A stretch of 64,000 bases of DNA from Tsuneonella mangrovi (GCF_002269345.1 NZ_CP022889.1:1612001-1676000); one strand, 5' to 3'. Positions 43,850 to 52,852 are shown, numbered from the stretch's first letter. A program made the numbers and translations. The notes: generated from the letters alone by a model not told the origin.

Positions 43850-44452
43850 TCACACGTTGCCGAAGCACCCCGGGGCGAGCGGCACAAGTGGCTGCCCGTC
43901 GTAACGGAAGGCGCTTTCGAACTGCGCCAGCAAGGGCTGCGCAGCGTCCTTTGCGGACACGATCGGAGCGGCGCCGGGCCCCAGCCCGGGCCAGTCGATC
44001 GCGATATCCGGATCGTTCCACGCCAGCCCGCCCCCGGCTGCATCCGAATGGAATGCGGAGACTTTGTAAGCGACGTCGCAATCGGGCTCGAGCGTAAGGA
44101 AAGCGTGGCCGAACCCGGCTGGAATATAGAGCTGCGCGCCATTCTCGCGGCTCAGCTCAGCACCAACCCACTTGCCGAATGTCGGCGAACCGTCACGCAA
44201 GTCGACCGCGACATCGAAGATCCGTCCGTTTACGCACCGCACCAGCTTGGCCTGGGCATGCGGTGGGGCCTGGAAGTGGATTCCGCGCAGGGTGTGCCGC
44301 ACAGCGGAGAAGGATTGGTTGTCCTGGACGAATGCATCCACGATGCCGCATTCGGCCAGAATGCGCTGGTTGTAGGTCTCTTCGAACCAGCCGCGCGCAT
44401 CGCAGTGGCGGTCCGGGACCAGCAGGCGCACCGGGCCGCCCGCGTCAGCCAT
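43850..44452 (-). CDS. rfbC: dTDP-4-dehydrorhamnose 3,5-epimerase family protein
   Basis: A 200-residue cupin epimerase. FEETYNQRILAECG, DNQSFSAVRHTLRGIHFQAP (catalytic His in RGIHFQ), GAELSRENGAQLYIPAGFGH and VAYKVSAFHS are the classic RmlC segments. It forms dTDP-4-keto-L-rhamnose, but rfbA, rfbB and rfbD are not in the window. The ATG at 44452 overlaps the yihY stop by eight bases; the Lys/Arg-rich upstream reading is translated yihY antiframe and is rejected. Confidence 0.92.
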   Translation of the reverse strand: MADAGGPVRLLVPDRHCDARGWFEETYNQRILAECGIVDAFVQDNQSFSAVRHTLRGIHFQAPPHAQAKLVRCVNGRIFDVAVDLRDGSPTFGKWVGAELSRENGAQLYIPAGFGHAFLTLEPDCDVAYKVSAFHSDAAGGGLAWNDPDIAIDWPGLGPGAAPIVSAKDAAQPLLAQFESAFRYDGQPLVPLAPGCFGNV

Positions 44453-45443
44453 CTTCGGCATCCCTTTCGCCTGCGCCTGGCTTTTCGCCTTCTTCCTCGG
44501 GCGTTTCGGCAAGCGCGGCGTTGAGCTCCGCCCCGACCACCATCCCGAGCCCGACGAGGTAGAAGAAGAACAGCGAGATCATGATCCCCGCAAGGCTGCC
44601 GTAGGTCAGGTTGTAGGTGAAGAACCGGCGGATAATCGGCGGCAGCGCAATCGACACCGCGATCCACCACACCGTCGTCACCAGCGCGCCGGGCCATTTG
44701 GGATAGCGCCGCGTGCGATAGGCTGCCGGGGTCAGCGAATAGAACAGCATGTAGAGCGAGCCGTAGAGCCCGAATGCGGGCAACACGCGCGACAGCTGCA
44801 GGTCGGTGACCGCGGTGGACAGGCGCGGGAAATAAGCACCGATCACTTCCTCTGCGGTGCCGATCGCGACTTGCGCCAACAACGAGAGCATCAGCAGGAC
44901 CACTGCCGCCATGATCATCCCGAACGCCAGCAGCCGCGATTGCCAGAACGCCAGCGTTGCCGGGGTGCCATAGGCGCGGCGCAGCAGGTCGCGAATGGTC
45001 TCGATCAGGCTCGAGACGGTCCACAGGCCGACCAGTCCTCCCAGCCACAGCAGCCACCCTGTACGTGCATCGACCACGTTATGCGCCACTGGGCCGATCA
45101 CGTTGCCGACCATCGGCGGCAGGGCATAAAGCACCGCGTTGATCGAGGCAGCGCGCTCTCCGGGCTCGCCGACCAGCGCGAACAGTGCCGCGCCGAGTAT
45201 GAAGAACGGGAAGATCGCAACCATTGCCATATAGGCAAGGTTGCCCGCGTGGATGAACCCGTCGTTATAGGTGCCCACCAGCACGCGCTTGGCGATTTCG
45301 AACGGGCGGGACCACGGGTGATCGCCCCGCTCGATCCGGCTGCGGATGCTCTCGGGGTGTTCGACCGCGTACCGCCGTCGCTCCTCGGGCGAAAGCGAAT
45401 GGACCTCGCGTTCCTCGGGTTCGATATGCAACCGGTGCGGCAT
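44445..45443 (-). CDS. YihY/BrkB family inner-membrane protein
   Basis: A 332-residue protein with six predicted transmembrane helices (for example AYMAMVAIFPFFILGAALFA and VLLMLSLLAQVAIGTAEEVI). Family-typical segments include WLLWLGGLVGLWTVSSLIET and FFYLVGLGMVVGAELNAAL. An acidic cytoplasmic tail ends in EEEGEKPGAGERDAEDG. Function of the family is unclear; the old label as a ribonuclease is not supported. It overlaps the rmlC-like gene. Confidence 0.88.
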   Translation of the reverse strand: MPHRLHIEPEEREVHSLSPEERRRYAVEHPESIRSRIERGDHPWSRPFEIAKRVLVGTYNDGFIHAGNLAYMAMVAIFPFFILGAALFALVGEPGERAASINAVLYALPPMVGNVIGPVAHNVVDARTGWLLWLGGLVGLWTVSSLIETIRDLLRRAYGTPATLAFWQSRLLAFGMIMAAVVLLMLSLLAQVAIGTAEEVIGAYFPRLSTAVTDLQLSRVLPAFGLYGSLYMLFYSLTPAAYRTRRYPKWPGALVTTVWWIAVSIALPPIIRRFFTYNLTYGSLAGIMISLFFFYLVGLGMVVGAELNAALAETPEEEGEKPGAGERDAEDG

Positions 45444-45481
45444 TGTCCCCCTTGAACGGCGAGCTTCCGGCGTATCTGCCG

Positions 45482-46456
45482 TCAGACCCCCAGGTCGGCG
45501 CGTGGATCGGACTGGTCCTGCCAGCCTTCGAGCCGCTTGGCCAGATCGGACAGGTCGTCGGGCAAGGCGATCTCGATATTGACCAGCTGGTTGCCGCGCT
45601 TGCCGTCCTTTTTCGAAAAGCCCTTGCCTCCAAGCCGCATTACAGTGCCGCCGCTGGTCCCGGGCTTGATGGTCAGCATCACCGGGCCGTCGACTGTCGG
45701 CACCTTCACCTTGGCTCCGTTGACGGCCTCGGAAAGGGTAATCGGCAGGTCGAGCCGGACGTTGTCTCCTTCACGGCGAAAGAACGGGTGGCTTTCGACC
45801 GAAATAGTCACCAGTCCATCGCCATTGCCGCCCGGCCCCGCTTCGCCTTTGCCCTTGAGGCGCATTTGCGTGCCGTCCTCGACCCCCGCAGGTAACTTGA
45901 GGTCGATCGTCTTGCCGTCGGCCAGCGTGATCCGCTGGTCGGCGCGGGTCGCGGCATCGACGAACGGAACTTTCAGGCGATAGGCGATATCCGCGCCCTT
46001 GCGCGGCGGGGGCGGGCGACGCTGCTGGCCACCGAAGCCGCCAAATCCGCCGCCCATGCCGCCGCGCGGCTGGCGCGCGCCGCCGCCAAACAGTCCTTCG
46101 AACAGGTCCGAAATATCGACGTCTTCCGCGCCGAATCCGCCACGGCCACCACCCATGTTGGGATTGAAGCCGCCGCCACCGAAGCCGCCGCTACGTGCGC
46201 CGCCGCCCATTCCCGCGAATGGATTGGTCGGATTGCCATCGGCATCGATCTCGCCACGGTCGAATTGGCCACGCTTGTCCGCATCGGACAGCAGGTCATA
46301 TGCCTGCGTGACCTCGCTGAACCGCTCCGCGGCCTTCGGATTGTCCTTGTTGCGATCGGGATGGAGTTCCTTGGCGAGCTTGCGATAGGCGGACTTGATG
46401 TCCTTCTCGCTCGCGGAACGGGATACCCCGAGGGTCGCATAGGGATCGGCTGCCAT
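45482..46456 (-). CDS. DnaJ-class co-chaperone without zinc finger (CbpA/DjlA-like type)
   Basis: A 324-residue Hsp40. The J domain covers residues 1-70, with [20 protein letters not shown] and HPD at 32-34. A glycine-rich linker with repeated GGG/GGF units (about 85-155, including [12 protein letters not shown]) follows, then two C-terminal substrate-binding domains ([40 protein letters not shown]). The CxxCxGxG zinc repeats of true DnaJ are absent. It probably works with DnaK. It is divergent from pdxH across 225 bases. Confidence 0.93.
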   Translation of the reverse strand: MAADPYATLGVSRSASEKDIKSAYRKLAKELHPDRNKDNPKAAERFSEVTQAYDLLSDADKRGQFDRGEIDADGNPTNPFAGMGGGARSGGFGGGGFNPNMGGGRGGFGAEDVDISDLFEGLFGGGARQPRGGMGGGFGGFGGQQRRPPPPRKGADIAYRLKVPFVDAATRADQRITLADGKTIDLKLPAGVEDGTQMRLKGKGEAGPGGNGDGLVTISVESHPFFRREGDNVRLDLPITLSEAVNGAKVKVPTVDGPVMLTIKPGTSGGTVMRLGGKGFSKKDGKRGNQLVNIEIALPDDLSDLAKRLEGWQDQSDPRADLGV

Positions 46457-46681
46457 GGCGTATTAGCTAGGTGGAGCAGTGCCCGCGCGCAAGACGGTTG
46501 CTTGCCGGGTACAGGCACGGCGGGGCTTTCCTACCGATTGAGGGCGCGATAGGGCTGACACAATGGAACTTCCGGATTCTTTCGCCTCGCGCACGACCGT
46601 CGGCATCCGCCGGGCGGTTTGCGACCCCGTTTTCTTGCCCAGGACCGTGTTCCATGTGTTCCATCGCGTGAGTTCCAGCCA
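46457..46681. promoter_or_regulatory. Divergent dnaJ-like/pdxH intergenic region with GTTCCAT repeats
   Basis: 225 bases without a supported gene. GTTCCAT occurs at 46649-46655 and 46658-46664, nine bases apart, with a partial copy (GTTCCA) at 46672 just ahead of pdxH. The complementary ATGGAAC is at 46563-46569. Repeats of this spacing could bind a regulator, but this is not shown. Confidence 0.4.
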
Positions 46682-47287
46682 ATGAACGATGCCGTGAGCG
46701 AGATTCCCACCAGCGACCCGCTCGCCACGTTTGGCGCGTGGTTCGCCGAAGCGCGCGAAAGCGAACCGAACGATTCGAACGCGATGGCGCTCGCCACCGC
46801 GACGCCCGGCGGCTTGCCGTCGGTGCGCATGGTGCTGCTCAAGGAATGGGGGCCTGAAGGGTTCACCTTCTACACCAACGCCGAAAGCCGCAAGGGCGAC
46901 GAAATCCGCGCCAACCCGCACGCCGCGCTGTTGTTTCACTGGAAGAGCCTGCGCCGCCAGGTCCGCATCGAAGGGCCGTTGAGCGAAGTTTTGCCTGCTC
47001 AAGCCGACGCCTATTTCCATTCGCGCCCATCGGTCAGCCAGATCGGCTCGGCAGCGTCCGACCAGTCGCGCCCGCTAGACGATCGCGCGACCTATCTTTC
47101 GAGGGTCGAACAGCTCCAGGCACAAGTCGGCGACGGCGAAGTGCCGCGCCCGTCACACTGGACCGGCTTCACGCTCGATCCGCAGCACATCGAGTTCTGG
47201 CTCGATCGGCCCAACCGGCTGCACGACCGGCGGCTGTTCACCCGCACGCCCGACGGCGGGTGGGAATCGGGTCTGCTTTACCCATGA
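46682..47287 (+). CDS. pdxH: Pyridoxamine 5'-phosphate oxidase
   Basis: A 201-residue FMN enzyme making pyridoxal 5'-phosphate. It has PSVRMVLLKEWGPEGFTFYT (FMN binding), SRKGDEIRANPHAALLFHWK, RQVRIEGPLSEVLP, SRPSVSQIGSAASDQSRPL, and the C-terminal WLDRPNRLHDRRLFTR. Length and motifs are complete. The ATG at 46682 is chosen over an in-frame extension. Its TGA overlaps the ATG of the CDF gene. Confidence 0.95.
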   Translation: MNDAVSEIPTSDPLATFGAWFAEARESEPNDSNAMALATATPGGLPSVRMVLLKEWGPEGFTFYTNAESRKGDEIRANPHAALLFHWKSLRRQVRIEGPLSEVLPAQADAYFHSRPSVSQIGSAASDQSRPLDDRATYLSRVEQLQAQVGDGEVPRPSHWTGFTLDPQHIEFWLDRPNRLHDRRLFTRTPDGGWESGLLYP

Positions 47288-48231
47288 TGACCGCCGAACA
47301 GGAAGCCCGCGCGAAGCTGACCCGCAGCGCCGCGTTCGCCTCGATCTCGATGGCGCTGCTGCTCGGTGTGCTCAAGACATGGGCGGCGTGGAAGACCGGA
47401 TCGACCGCTATGCTCGGCAGCCTTGCCGACACCACGCTCGACCTGATCGCCAGCATCGCCACTCTGGTTGGCGTATGGATCGCGGCCCAGCCGGCGGATG
47501 AGGATCACCGTTTCGGCCACGGCAAGGCGGAAGCGCTCGCGGCGATCTTCCAGGTCGTGCTGATCGTGATTTCGGCGCTGGGCATTGCGTACCGTGCGAT
47601 CACGCACTTGCTGACAGGCGGGACGACGCAGGCCGCCGGCGACGGCATCATTGTCTCGACGCTCGCTATCCTAGGCACGTTTGCGTTGCTCGCGTGGCAG
47701 CGGCACGTCATCGCGCGCACCGGCAGCGTGGCGATCAAGACCGACAACGTGCATTACAAATCGGACCTGTTCCTCAACCTGTCGGTTATCGCCGCGCTGG
47801 TGCTCGACCAGTACCTCGGCCTCTCGATGGCCGATCCGCTGTTCGGACTGGGGATCGCGATTTGGCTGGCATGGGGGGCGTTGCGCGCTGCGAGCGAAGC
47901 GATCGACCACCTGATGGACCGCGAATGGCCCGAGGAACGGCGCGACGAATTCCTAGCCGTACTCGCCAAGCACCCCGACATTCGCGGCGTGCACGACTTG
48001 CGCACGCGGACCAGCGGGGCGGACGAATTCGTCCAGTTCCACATGGCGGTCGACCCCAACCTCAAGATCACCGAAGTCCACGACCTGATGGACGATGTCG
48101 AGGCCAGGCTTGAGAAGGACTTTCCCGGGGTCGAAGTGCTGATCCACCCCGATCCCGAAGGACTGGTGAACGAAGAAGGCACAGCGGCCGAAGAACTCCT
48201 GCCCGAAGCCAAGGAAAGGGCCCACCCGTGA
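47284..48231 (+). CDS. Cation diffusion facilitator transporter (FieF-like)
   Basis: A 315-residue divalent metal efflux protein. Six transmembrane helices carry metal-site residues: SLADTTLDLIAS (TM2 aspartates), DEDHRFGHGKAEALAA, and TDNVHYKSDLFLN (TM5). The C-terminal cytoplasmic ferredoxin-like domain spans about residues 205-295 (GVHDLRTRTSGADEFVQFHM, ITEVHDLMDDVEARLEKDFP), followed by an acidic tail. The metal (Zn, Fe or Mn) cannot be read. It overlaps pdxH (ATGA) and the PhzF-like gene (GTGA). Confidence 0.93.
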   Translation: MMTAEQEARAKLTRSAAFASISMALLLGVLKTWAAWKTGSTAMLGSLADTTLDLIASIATLVGVWIAAQPADEDHRFGHGKAEALAAIFQVVLIVISALGIAYRAITHLLTGGTTQAAGDGIIVSTLAILGTFALLAWQRHVIARTGSVAIKTDNVHYKSDLFLNLSVIAALVLDQYLGLSMADPLFGLGIAIWLAWGALRAASEAIDHLMDREWPEERRDEFLAVLAKHPDIRGVHDLRTRTSGADEFVQFHMAVDPNLKITEVHDLMDDVEARLEKDFPGVEVLIHPDPEGLVNEEGTAAEELLPEAKERAHP

Positions 48232-49034
48232 AGCTTCCGTACTGGCACGTCGATGCCTTTTCCGACCGGCCGTTTGCCGGGAACCAGGCGGCGGTGATGC
48301 CGCTCGAGAGCTGGCTGCCCGATGCCACGCTGCAGGCGATCGGCGAAGAGAACAATTTCGCCGAGACCGCGTTCCTCGTGCGCGACGAAACCGGCGAGGC
48401 GGACTGGGAATTGCGTTGGTTCACGCCGGCCAGCGAAGTGCGATTGTGCGGCCATGCAACGCTCGCGAGCGGGCACGTCATGCTCGATCCGGCGAATGGT
48501 TTCGGCGGCAGCGACCGGGTGACCTTCCGCACGCGCAAGGCGGGCATCCTCGAGGTCAATCGCAGCGACGCGGGCTACGAGCTGGCGCTGCCGGCGATTG
48601 TAACCGAACCTTCGCCGTGGCCCGAAGCGGTCGCGCTGATCGGCGTGGAGCCGGCCGAAGTGTGGCGCAGCAATGACCGCTACGGGATTTACCTGTTCGC
48701 CAGCGAGGCCGAAGTTCGCGCGCTCGACCCGGACCTGCGCGGGCTGGGCGCACTGGGCGACGACCAGTTCATCTGCACCGCCCCGGGGACCCGCACCGAC
48801 GTCGTAAGCCGGGTGTTCGTGCCAGGCGGCGGGGTCGACGAGGATTCGGTGACCGGCTCGGCCCATGCCGCGCTCACGCCGTTCTGGGCCGCGCGGCTGG
48901 GCCGCGAGAGCTTTTCCGCGCACCAGGCCTCGATGCGCGGCGGCGATGTCGCCTGTCGGCTCGATGGGGATCGCGCATGGCTCGGCGGGGCGTGCGTGAC
49001 GGTGGTGGAGGGTAGCTTCTACTTGCCCGGATAG
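48228..49034 (+). CDS. PhzF family isomerase-like protein
   Basis: A 268-residue protein of the PhzF/YddE fold (two diaminopimelate epimerase-like halves). DAFSDRPFAGNQAAVM opens the protein, the catalytic glutamate is E46 in NNFAETAFLV, and RLCGHATLASGHVML plus DSVTGSAHAALTPFWAARLG complete the pattern. Physiological substrate unknown; there is no phenazine pathway around it. GTG start overlapping the CDF gene. It is convergent with the serine hydrolase gene, overlapping by 16 bases. Confidence 0.9.
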   Translation: MKLPYWHVDAFSDRPFAGNQAAVMPLESWLPDATLQAIGEENNFAETAFLVRDETGEADWELRWFTPASEVRLCGHATLASGHVMLDPANGFGGSDRVTFRTRKAGILEVNRSDAGYELALPAIVTEPSPWPEAVALIGVEPAEVWRSNDRYGIYLFASEAEVRALDPDLRGLGALGDDQFICTAPGTRTDVVSRVFVPGGGVDEDSVTGSAHAALTPFWAARLGRESFSAHQASMRGGDVACRLDGDRAWLGGACVTVVEGSFYLPG

Positions 49035-50143
49035 AGGTGGATCAGGTCCGCCATTTCGGGAAGTAGCGCCGCGCGCTCGTCGGCGTCCGACTGGCCGAGA
49101 CGCACCACGGTCAGTTCGCGCGACGGATCGACGAGGATGTATTGCCCCATGTGGCCGATCGCGGCGAACAGATCGGCCGGGCCGCGCTCGGGGAACAGCG
49201 GATCCTCGCCGTCGTGCGCCGGGCGGTTGAGCCAGGTCTGCCCACCGTAGTTGGCGCTCTTCGGGCTTGGCGTGGTCATGAAATCGATCCACCGGCGGGG
49301 AACCAGCTGGCTGCCGCGATACGAGCCCTTGTTGCGCAGGAATTCGCCGAATTTCGCCCAGTCGCGCGCGGTGCCCTGGATCACGCTGCCACCGATCATC
49401 GTCCCGCTGGCGTCGAATTCGGGGACCATCGAGGTCATCCCCAGCGGGCCGAACAGGCGGCTCTGCAGGAAATCCGCCACCGCCTTGCGCCGCTGGTCGG
49501 GATCGCTCGAGCGGGTCAGGACCCGCGCGGCGATGTCGGCGAGGATGACTGTCGTGGAGCTGGAATATTCGAACTTCGTTCCCGGCTCGGCCTCGAGCGG
49601 TTGGCTCTCGGCAAAATCGGCCATGTCGTCGCGTCCATCGAGGAACAGCATCCGCACTTCGCTCGATTCGTACGGCGGGCTGCCACCTTCGGTGTGGCGC
49701 AATCCGCTGCGCATCTGCAGCAGTTCACGGAGGGTAATCTCGCCGCGCGGATCGCCCGGCCGCTGCCAGCGCGGCACCGGCGGCGCTTCGTCGAGCCGCA
49801 ACCGCCCATCGGCCACCAGCATCCCAATCATCACCGCAGTGACCGTCTTGGCCATCGACCAGCTGATGAAGCGGGTATTCTTGTTGTATCCCGGTTCGTA
49901 GCGCTCGGCCGCGATGTAGCCGTCGTGCATCACTACCACCGCGCGGGTCTCGCCCACTTCGGGATCGGTGAACAGCCTGTCGACCGCACGGGCGAGCTGT
50001 TCGCGCGGGGCACCGGGGTTTTGCGCCACCGCTCGCATCGCTTCCTCGCTCACCGGAGGCGGCGCGGTGTCGCTCGCGCTGCCGCACCCGGCAAGGGCTG
50101 GCAGCAGGGCAAGCGAAGCGATAAGGGATGGCAGGCGGCGCAT
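49019..50143 (-). CDS. Serine hydrolase, class C beta-lactamase-like lipoprotein
   Basis: A 374-residue protein with a lipoprotein signal (LIASLALLPALAGC, cysteine at 20). The SxxK catalytic motif is SMAK at 96-99, and LLQMRSGLRHTEGG and the Y-S-S motif in FEYSSSTTVIL follow the class C/EstB/6-aminohexanoate hydrolase pattern. Probably a periplasmic esterase or peptidase rather than an antibiotic-resistance enzyme. The ATG at 50143 gives a proper signal; the upstream reading is rejected. It starts 18 bases from the divergent small membrane protein gene. Confidence 0.88.
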   Translation of the reverse strand: MRRLPSLIASLALLPALAGCGSASDTAPPPVSEEAMRAVAQNPGAPREQLARAVDRLFTDPEVGETRAVVVMHDGYIAAERYEPGYNKNTRFISWSMAKTVTAVMIGMLVADGRLRLDEAPPVPRWQRPGDPRGEITLRELLQMRSGLRHTEGGSPPYESSEVRMLFLDGRDDMADFAESQPLEAEPGTKFEYSSSTTVILADIAARVLTRSSDPDQRRKAVADFLQSRLFGPLGMTSMVPEFDASGTMIGGSVIQGTARDWAKFGEFLRNKGSYRGSQLVPRRWIDFMTTPSPKSANYGGQTWLNRPAHDGEDPLFPERGPADLFAAIGHMGQYILVDPSRELTVVRLGQSDADERAALLPEMADLIHLYPGK

Positions 50144-50161
50144 CGGTCGCACCGCTTCTGC

Positions 50162-50533
50162 ATGGGGGATTCCCGCTTGGCAACGCCAAAAGCCCGTTCG
50201 ACCAGATCCGCCAGCCTGCGCCACAGCAAGCTCGTCTGGATGGCTGCCGTCGCAGTGGTCTTGCTCGCGCTGTGGGCCGCGTTCGGATCGGTCGCGCTCG
50301 GCTATGCGCGGGCCGGTACCGCCTATGGCGCTCGGGTCGCGTGCTCGTGCCGCTACATCGCCGGACGCAGCCTCGATGATTGCCGGAAAGACAAGATCGC
50401 AGGAATGGAACTGGTGATGCTGTCGGATGACGACGCAGCGAAATCGGTCACCGCGCGCTTCCCGCTACTGGCCAGCGACACCGCCACGCTGCGGCCGGGA
50501 TACGGCTGCGTGCTCAAGCCGTGGAATCACTGA
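50162..50533 (+). CDS. Small membrane-anchored hypothetical protein
   Basis: A 123-residue protein I do not recognise. A basic Ser/Arg-rich start (residues 1-25) is followed by one transmembrane helix ([20 protein letters not shown]). A periplasmic domain of about 75 residues has cysteines in [16 protein letters not shown] and GYGCVLKP. The pattern [15 protein letters not shown] looks conserved rather than random. The start is uncertain: the ATG at 50162 leaves only 18 bases to the divergent hydrolase start; the ATG at 50240 would remove the basic tail. It runs 7 bases into the convergent mnmA gene. Confidence 0.65.
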   Translation: MGDSRLATPKARSTRSASLRHSKLVWMAAVAVVLLALWAAFGSVALGYARAGTAYGARVACSCRYIAGRSLDDCRKDKIAGMELVMLSDDDAAKSVTARFPLLASDTATLRPGYGCVLKPWNH

Positions 50534-51702
50534 CCGACGAGCACGCTCGCCGTCGAATCGATCCACCCGCCGCCGACCACGCGATCCCCGGCATAGAGTA
50601 CCGCGGCCTGTCCGGGCGCAACGCCGAACTCCGGCTCAGCGAAGCGGATCGTCGTGCTCGCCCCATCGCCCAGCGCTCCGTCGAGCGTGACCGGGACCGG
50701 CTTGGCGAGGCTGCGGACCTTGGCCGTGAGCGGGACATCCCCCGATAGCGACCCGATCCGGTTGGTTTCGACTAGCCGCGCTGACGAGACCGCCAGCATC
50801 GCCTTGGGCCCGACTTTCACTTGTGCGGCTTTCGCATCGAGCGCGACGACGTAGAGCGGTTCGGCCTGCCCGCCGATCTCGAGTCCGCGCCGCTGCCCAA
50901 CGGTGAAATGGATAACGCCGCCATGCGCACCGAGCACTTCGCCGGTCGCCGCGTGCACGATCTTGCCGGGGCGAACGCCTTCGGGGCGCAGCTTGCTGAC
51001 GATCCCGGCGTAGTTGCCGTCGGGAACGAAGCAGATGTCCTGGCTATCGGGCTTGGCTGCGACCCGCAAGCCCGCCGCTTCAGCCAGCTGGCGCACCTGG
51101 CTCTTGGGCAGTCCGCCCAATGGGAAGCGCAGGAATTCGAGCTGCTCCTCGGTGGTGCCGTAGAGGAAATACGACTGGTCGCGCGCCGGATCGAGCGCGC
51201 GGTGCAGCTCGGGACCCCTGACCCCGACCACCCGGCGAACGTAGTGTCCGGTGGCAAGGCAATCGGCCCCCAGCTCGCGTGCCATCCGCAGGAGGTCGGT
51301 GAACTTGGGCCCCATGTTGCAACGAATGCACGGCACCGGAGTGCGTCCTGAAAGATAGTCATCGGCAAAGCGCTCGACCACTTCTTCGCGAAACGCGCTC
51401 TCGTGATCGAACACGTAGTGTGCGATGCCCAGCCGGTCGGCCACCGCGCGCGCATCGCGGATGTCGTCGCCAGCGCAGCAGGCACCCTTGCGCCCGGTCG
51501 CCGCACCGTAATCGTAGAGCTGGAGCGTCACGCCGATCGTCTCTGCGCCGCTCGCTGCTGCCAGCGCGGCGACAACCGACGAATCGACCCCGCCCGACAT
51601 CGCCACCACGATCCGGCAGTCGGTCGCCGCGCGCGGCAGGTCGAACAGCGCCGCAGCATCGGCTGCATCAAGTGGCAGGTCAGGGGCGAAAGGGGCGTTC
51701 AT
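50527..51702 (-). CDS. mnmA: tRNA-specific 2-thiouridylase MnmA
   Basis: A 391-residue enzyme that thiolates U34 of Lys, Glu and Gln tRNAs. The PP-loop [14 protein letters not shown] is near residues 34-47. [15 protein letters not shown] holds the first catalytic cysteine and [14 protein letters not shown] the second. [10 protein letters not shown] and [14 protein letters not shown] are also family-typical. The ATG at 51702 is preferred to a longer in-frame reading. A Cys-Cys pair in [15 protein letters not shown] is normal for alphaproteobacterial members. Confidence 0.95.
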   Translation of the reverse strand: MNAPFAPDLPLDAADAAALFDLPRAATDCRIVVAMSGGVDSSVVAALAAASGAETIGVTLQLYDYGAATGRKGACCAGDDIRDARAVADRLGIAHYVFDHESAFREEVVERFADDYLSGRTPVPCIRCNMGPKFTDLLRMARELGADCLATGHYVRRVVGVRGPELHRALDPARDQSYFLYGTTEEQLEFLRFPLGGLPKSQVRQLAEAAGLRVAAKPDSQDICFVPDGNYAGIVSKLRPEGVRPGKIVHAATGEVLGAHGGVIHFTVGQRRGLEIGGQAEPLYVVALDAKAAQVKVGPKAMLAVSSARLVETNRIGSLSGDVPLTAKVRSLAKPVPVTLDGALGDGASTTIRFAEPEFGVAPGQAAVLYAGDRVVGGGWIDSTASVLVGQ

Positions 51703-51837
51703 GACAATGTGCGGCGGCCCATACACGCGCTGTCCCCGCGAGGCCACCCGCGCGGTCGCATTCCGGTAACCCGTCCTAACCGGGCGTGAATGGCGGCTTT
51801 ACCGGATGTTGACCGGTTGTCCCGTAAGAGCGCTCTC

Positions 51838-52122
51838 ATGTTCGAAGCAACTCTTCCTGTCGCCGCGGAAAATGTGGGCGCCGAAGGTGCACCGCGCGCG
51901 TTCGATTGGGGCGAGCTCGTCGCCCGGATCAATGCCGCGCACGACGTGCACCTGCTGCTGCGTCCGCGCCACGCCAACAGGGTGCGCCACGCCAGTTTTG
52001 CCGCCCAGGCGAATAGGGAAGGTGCTGTTAACCTTGCTGCTTCAGCCGATGGCAAAGATGCCCCGGCAGAATGCATGCAGACCACAAACGATATGAATTT
52101 CGACCACCGAGGAACCCGATGA
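51838..52122 (+). CDS. Small hypothetical protein coupled to sciP
   Basis: A 94-residue protein starting MFEATLPVAAENVG. The segment AFDWGELVARINAAHDV and the later AVNLAASADGKDAP and NFDHRGTR give a pattern that I associate with small sphingomonad proteins of unknown function. Its TGA overlaps the ATG of sciP (ATGA), a sign of translational coupling and therefore of real expression. A longer reading to 51790 exists, but the ATG at 51838 with TAAGAG upstream gives the cleaner start. No signal peptide or membrane segment. Confidence 0.6.
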   Translation: MFEATLPVAAENVGAEGAPRAFDWGELVARINAAHDVHLLLRPRHANRVRHASFAAQANREGAVNLAASADGKDAPAECMQTTNDMNFDHRGTR

Positions 52123-52418
52123 TCGAGAACCAGAAAATCAGGCCAGCACAGGTAATCGGCCCGCTCGGCGAGCCGCTGACCCTTGCGGACTTGCCCAAGC
52201 CCGATACCAAGCGGTGGGTCGTGCGGCGCAAGGCCGAAGTGGTTGCCGCCGTAAACGGCGGGCTGCTGACCATCGACGAAGTTCTCGAGCGCTATGGCCT
52301 CACTCTCGAGGAATTCGCCTCGTGGCAACGTGCGGTCGATCGCTCGGGCATGCAGGGTCTCAGGGTCACCCGCATCCAGCACTATCGCGACCTCTACGAG
52401 CGCCAGCTCAAGTACTGA
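52119..52418 (+). CDS. sciP: CtrA inhibitor SciP (DUF1153 family)
   Basis: A 99-residue helix-turn-helix protein. IGPLGEPLTLADLPKPDTKR, then WVVRRKAEVVAAVNGGLLTI, DEVLERYGLTLEEFASWQRA and LRVTRIQHYRDLYERQLKY, is the SciP/DUF1153 pattern over its full length. In Caulobacter SciP binds CtrA and represses CtrA-activated genes in newborn swarmer cells. GAGGAA lies five bases before the ATG at 52119, inside the upstream small gene. Second cell-cycle regulator in the window besides trcR. Confidence 0.92.
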   Translation: MIENQKIRPAQVIGPLGEPLTLADLPKPDTKRWVVRRKAEVVAAVNGGLLTIDEVLERYGLTLEEFASWQRAVDRSGMQGLRVTRIQHYRDLYERQLKY

Positions 52419-52468
52419 TCGGCCGCCGTCGCAGCGGCCATCCAGCGGTAATCCTTCCAAAATCTGCT

Positions 52469-52492
52469 TCCGCAGCCTATCGTGGCTGCGGA
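52469..52492 (+). other. Hairpin between sciP and the GlsB-like gene
   Basis: TCCGCAGCC, loop TATCGT, GGCTGCGGA: a perfect 9-bp stem 50 bases after the sciP stop and 71 before the next start. No T-run, so probably a transcript-end stabiliser or weak terminator. Confidence 0.45.
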
Positions 52493-52562
52493 GCGCTTCA
52501 CCATTGCTTTCGCTGACTGAGGGTAACGGCGAACGAAGCGTCGAGAGAGGAGAACCTGCTTT

Positions 52563-52823
52563 ATGGGTTGGATTGCAACAATCATTATCGGCGGAATCGC
52601 CGGATGGCTGGCCAGTATGGTGATGAACCGGGATGCATCGATGGGTGTCTTCCTGAACATCGTTGTCGGCGTGATCGGCGGCCTGATCGGCAGCTGGCTC
52701 GGCGGCATCGTCGGCTTCCTGACCACCGATGCCGGATGGATCATGTACCTGATTACGGCATTCGTCGGCGCGGTCGTGCTACTGGGGATCATCAATATGG
52801 TCCAGCGCGGTCGCGTCCGCTAG
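52563..52823 (+). CDS. GlsB/YeaQ/YmgE family small membrane protein
   Basis: An 86-residue transglycosylase-associated/YeaQ family protein. Three hydrophobic helices rich in glycine (ATIIIGGIAGWLASMVMNRD, IVVGVIGGLIGSWLGGIVGF, LITAFVGAVVLLGIINMVQR). The family is stress-induced in several bacteria; the molecular role is unknown. GAGAGGAGAA upstream is a strong ribosome binding site. A rho-independent terminator follows directly. Confidence 0.9.
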   Translation: MGWIATIIIGGIAGWLASMVMNRDASMGVFLNIVVGVIGGLIGSWLGGIVGFLTTDAGWIMYLITAFVGAVVLLGIINMVQRGRVR

Positions 52824-52852
52824 GCGCGGGCCGAACCTTCCGTAAATCGAGA

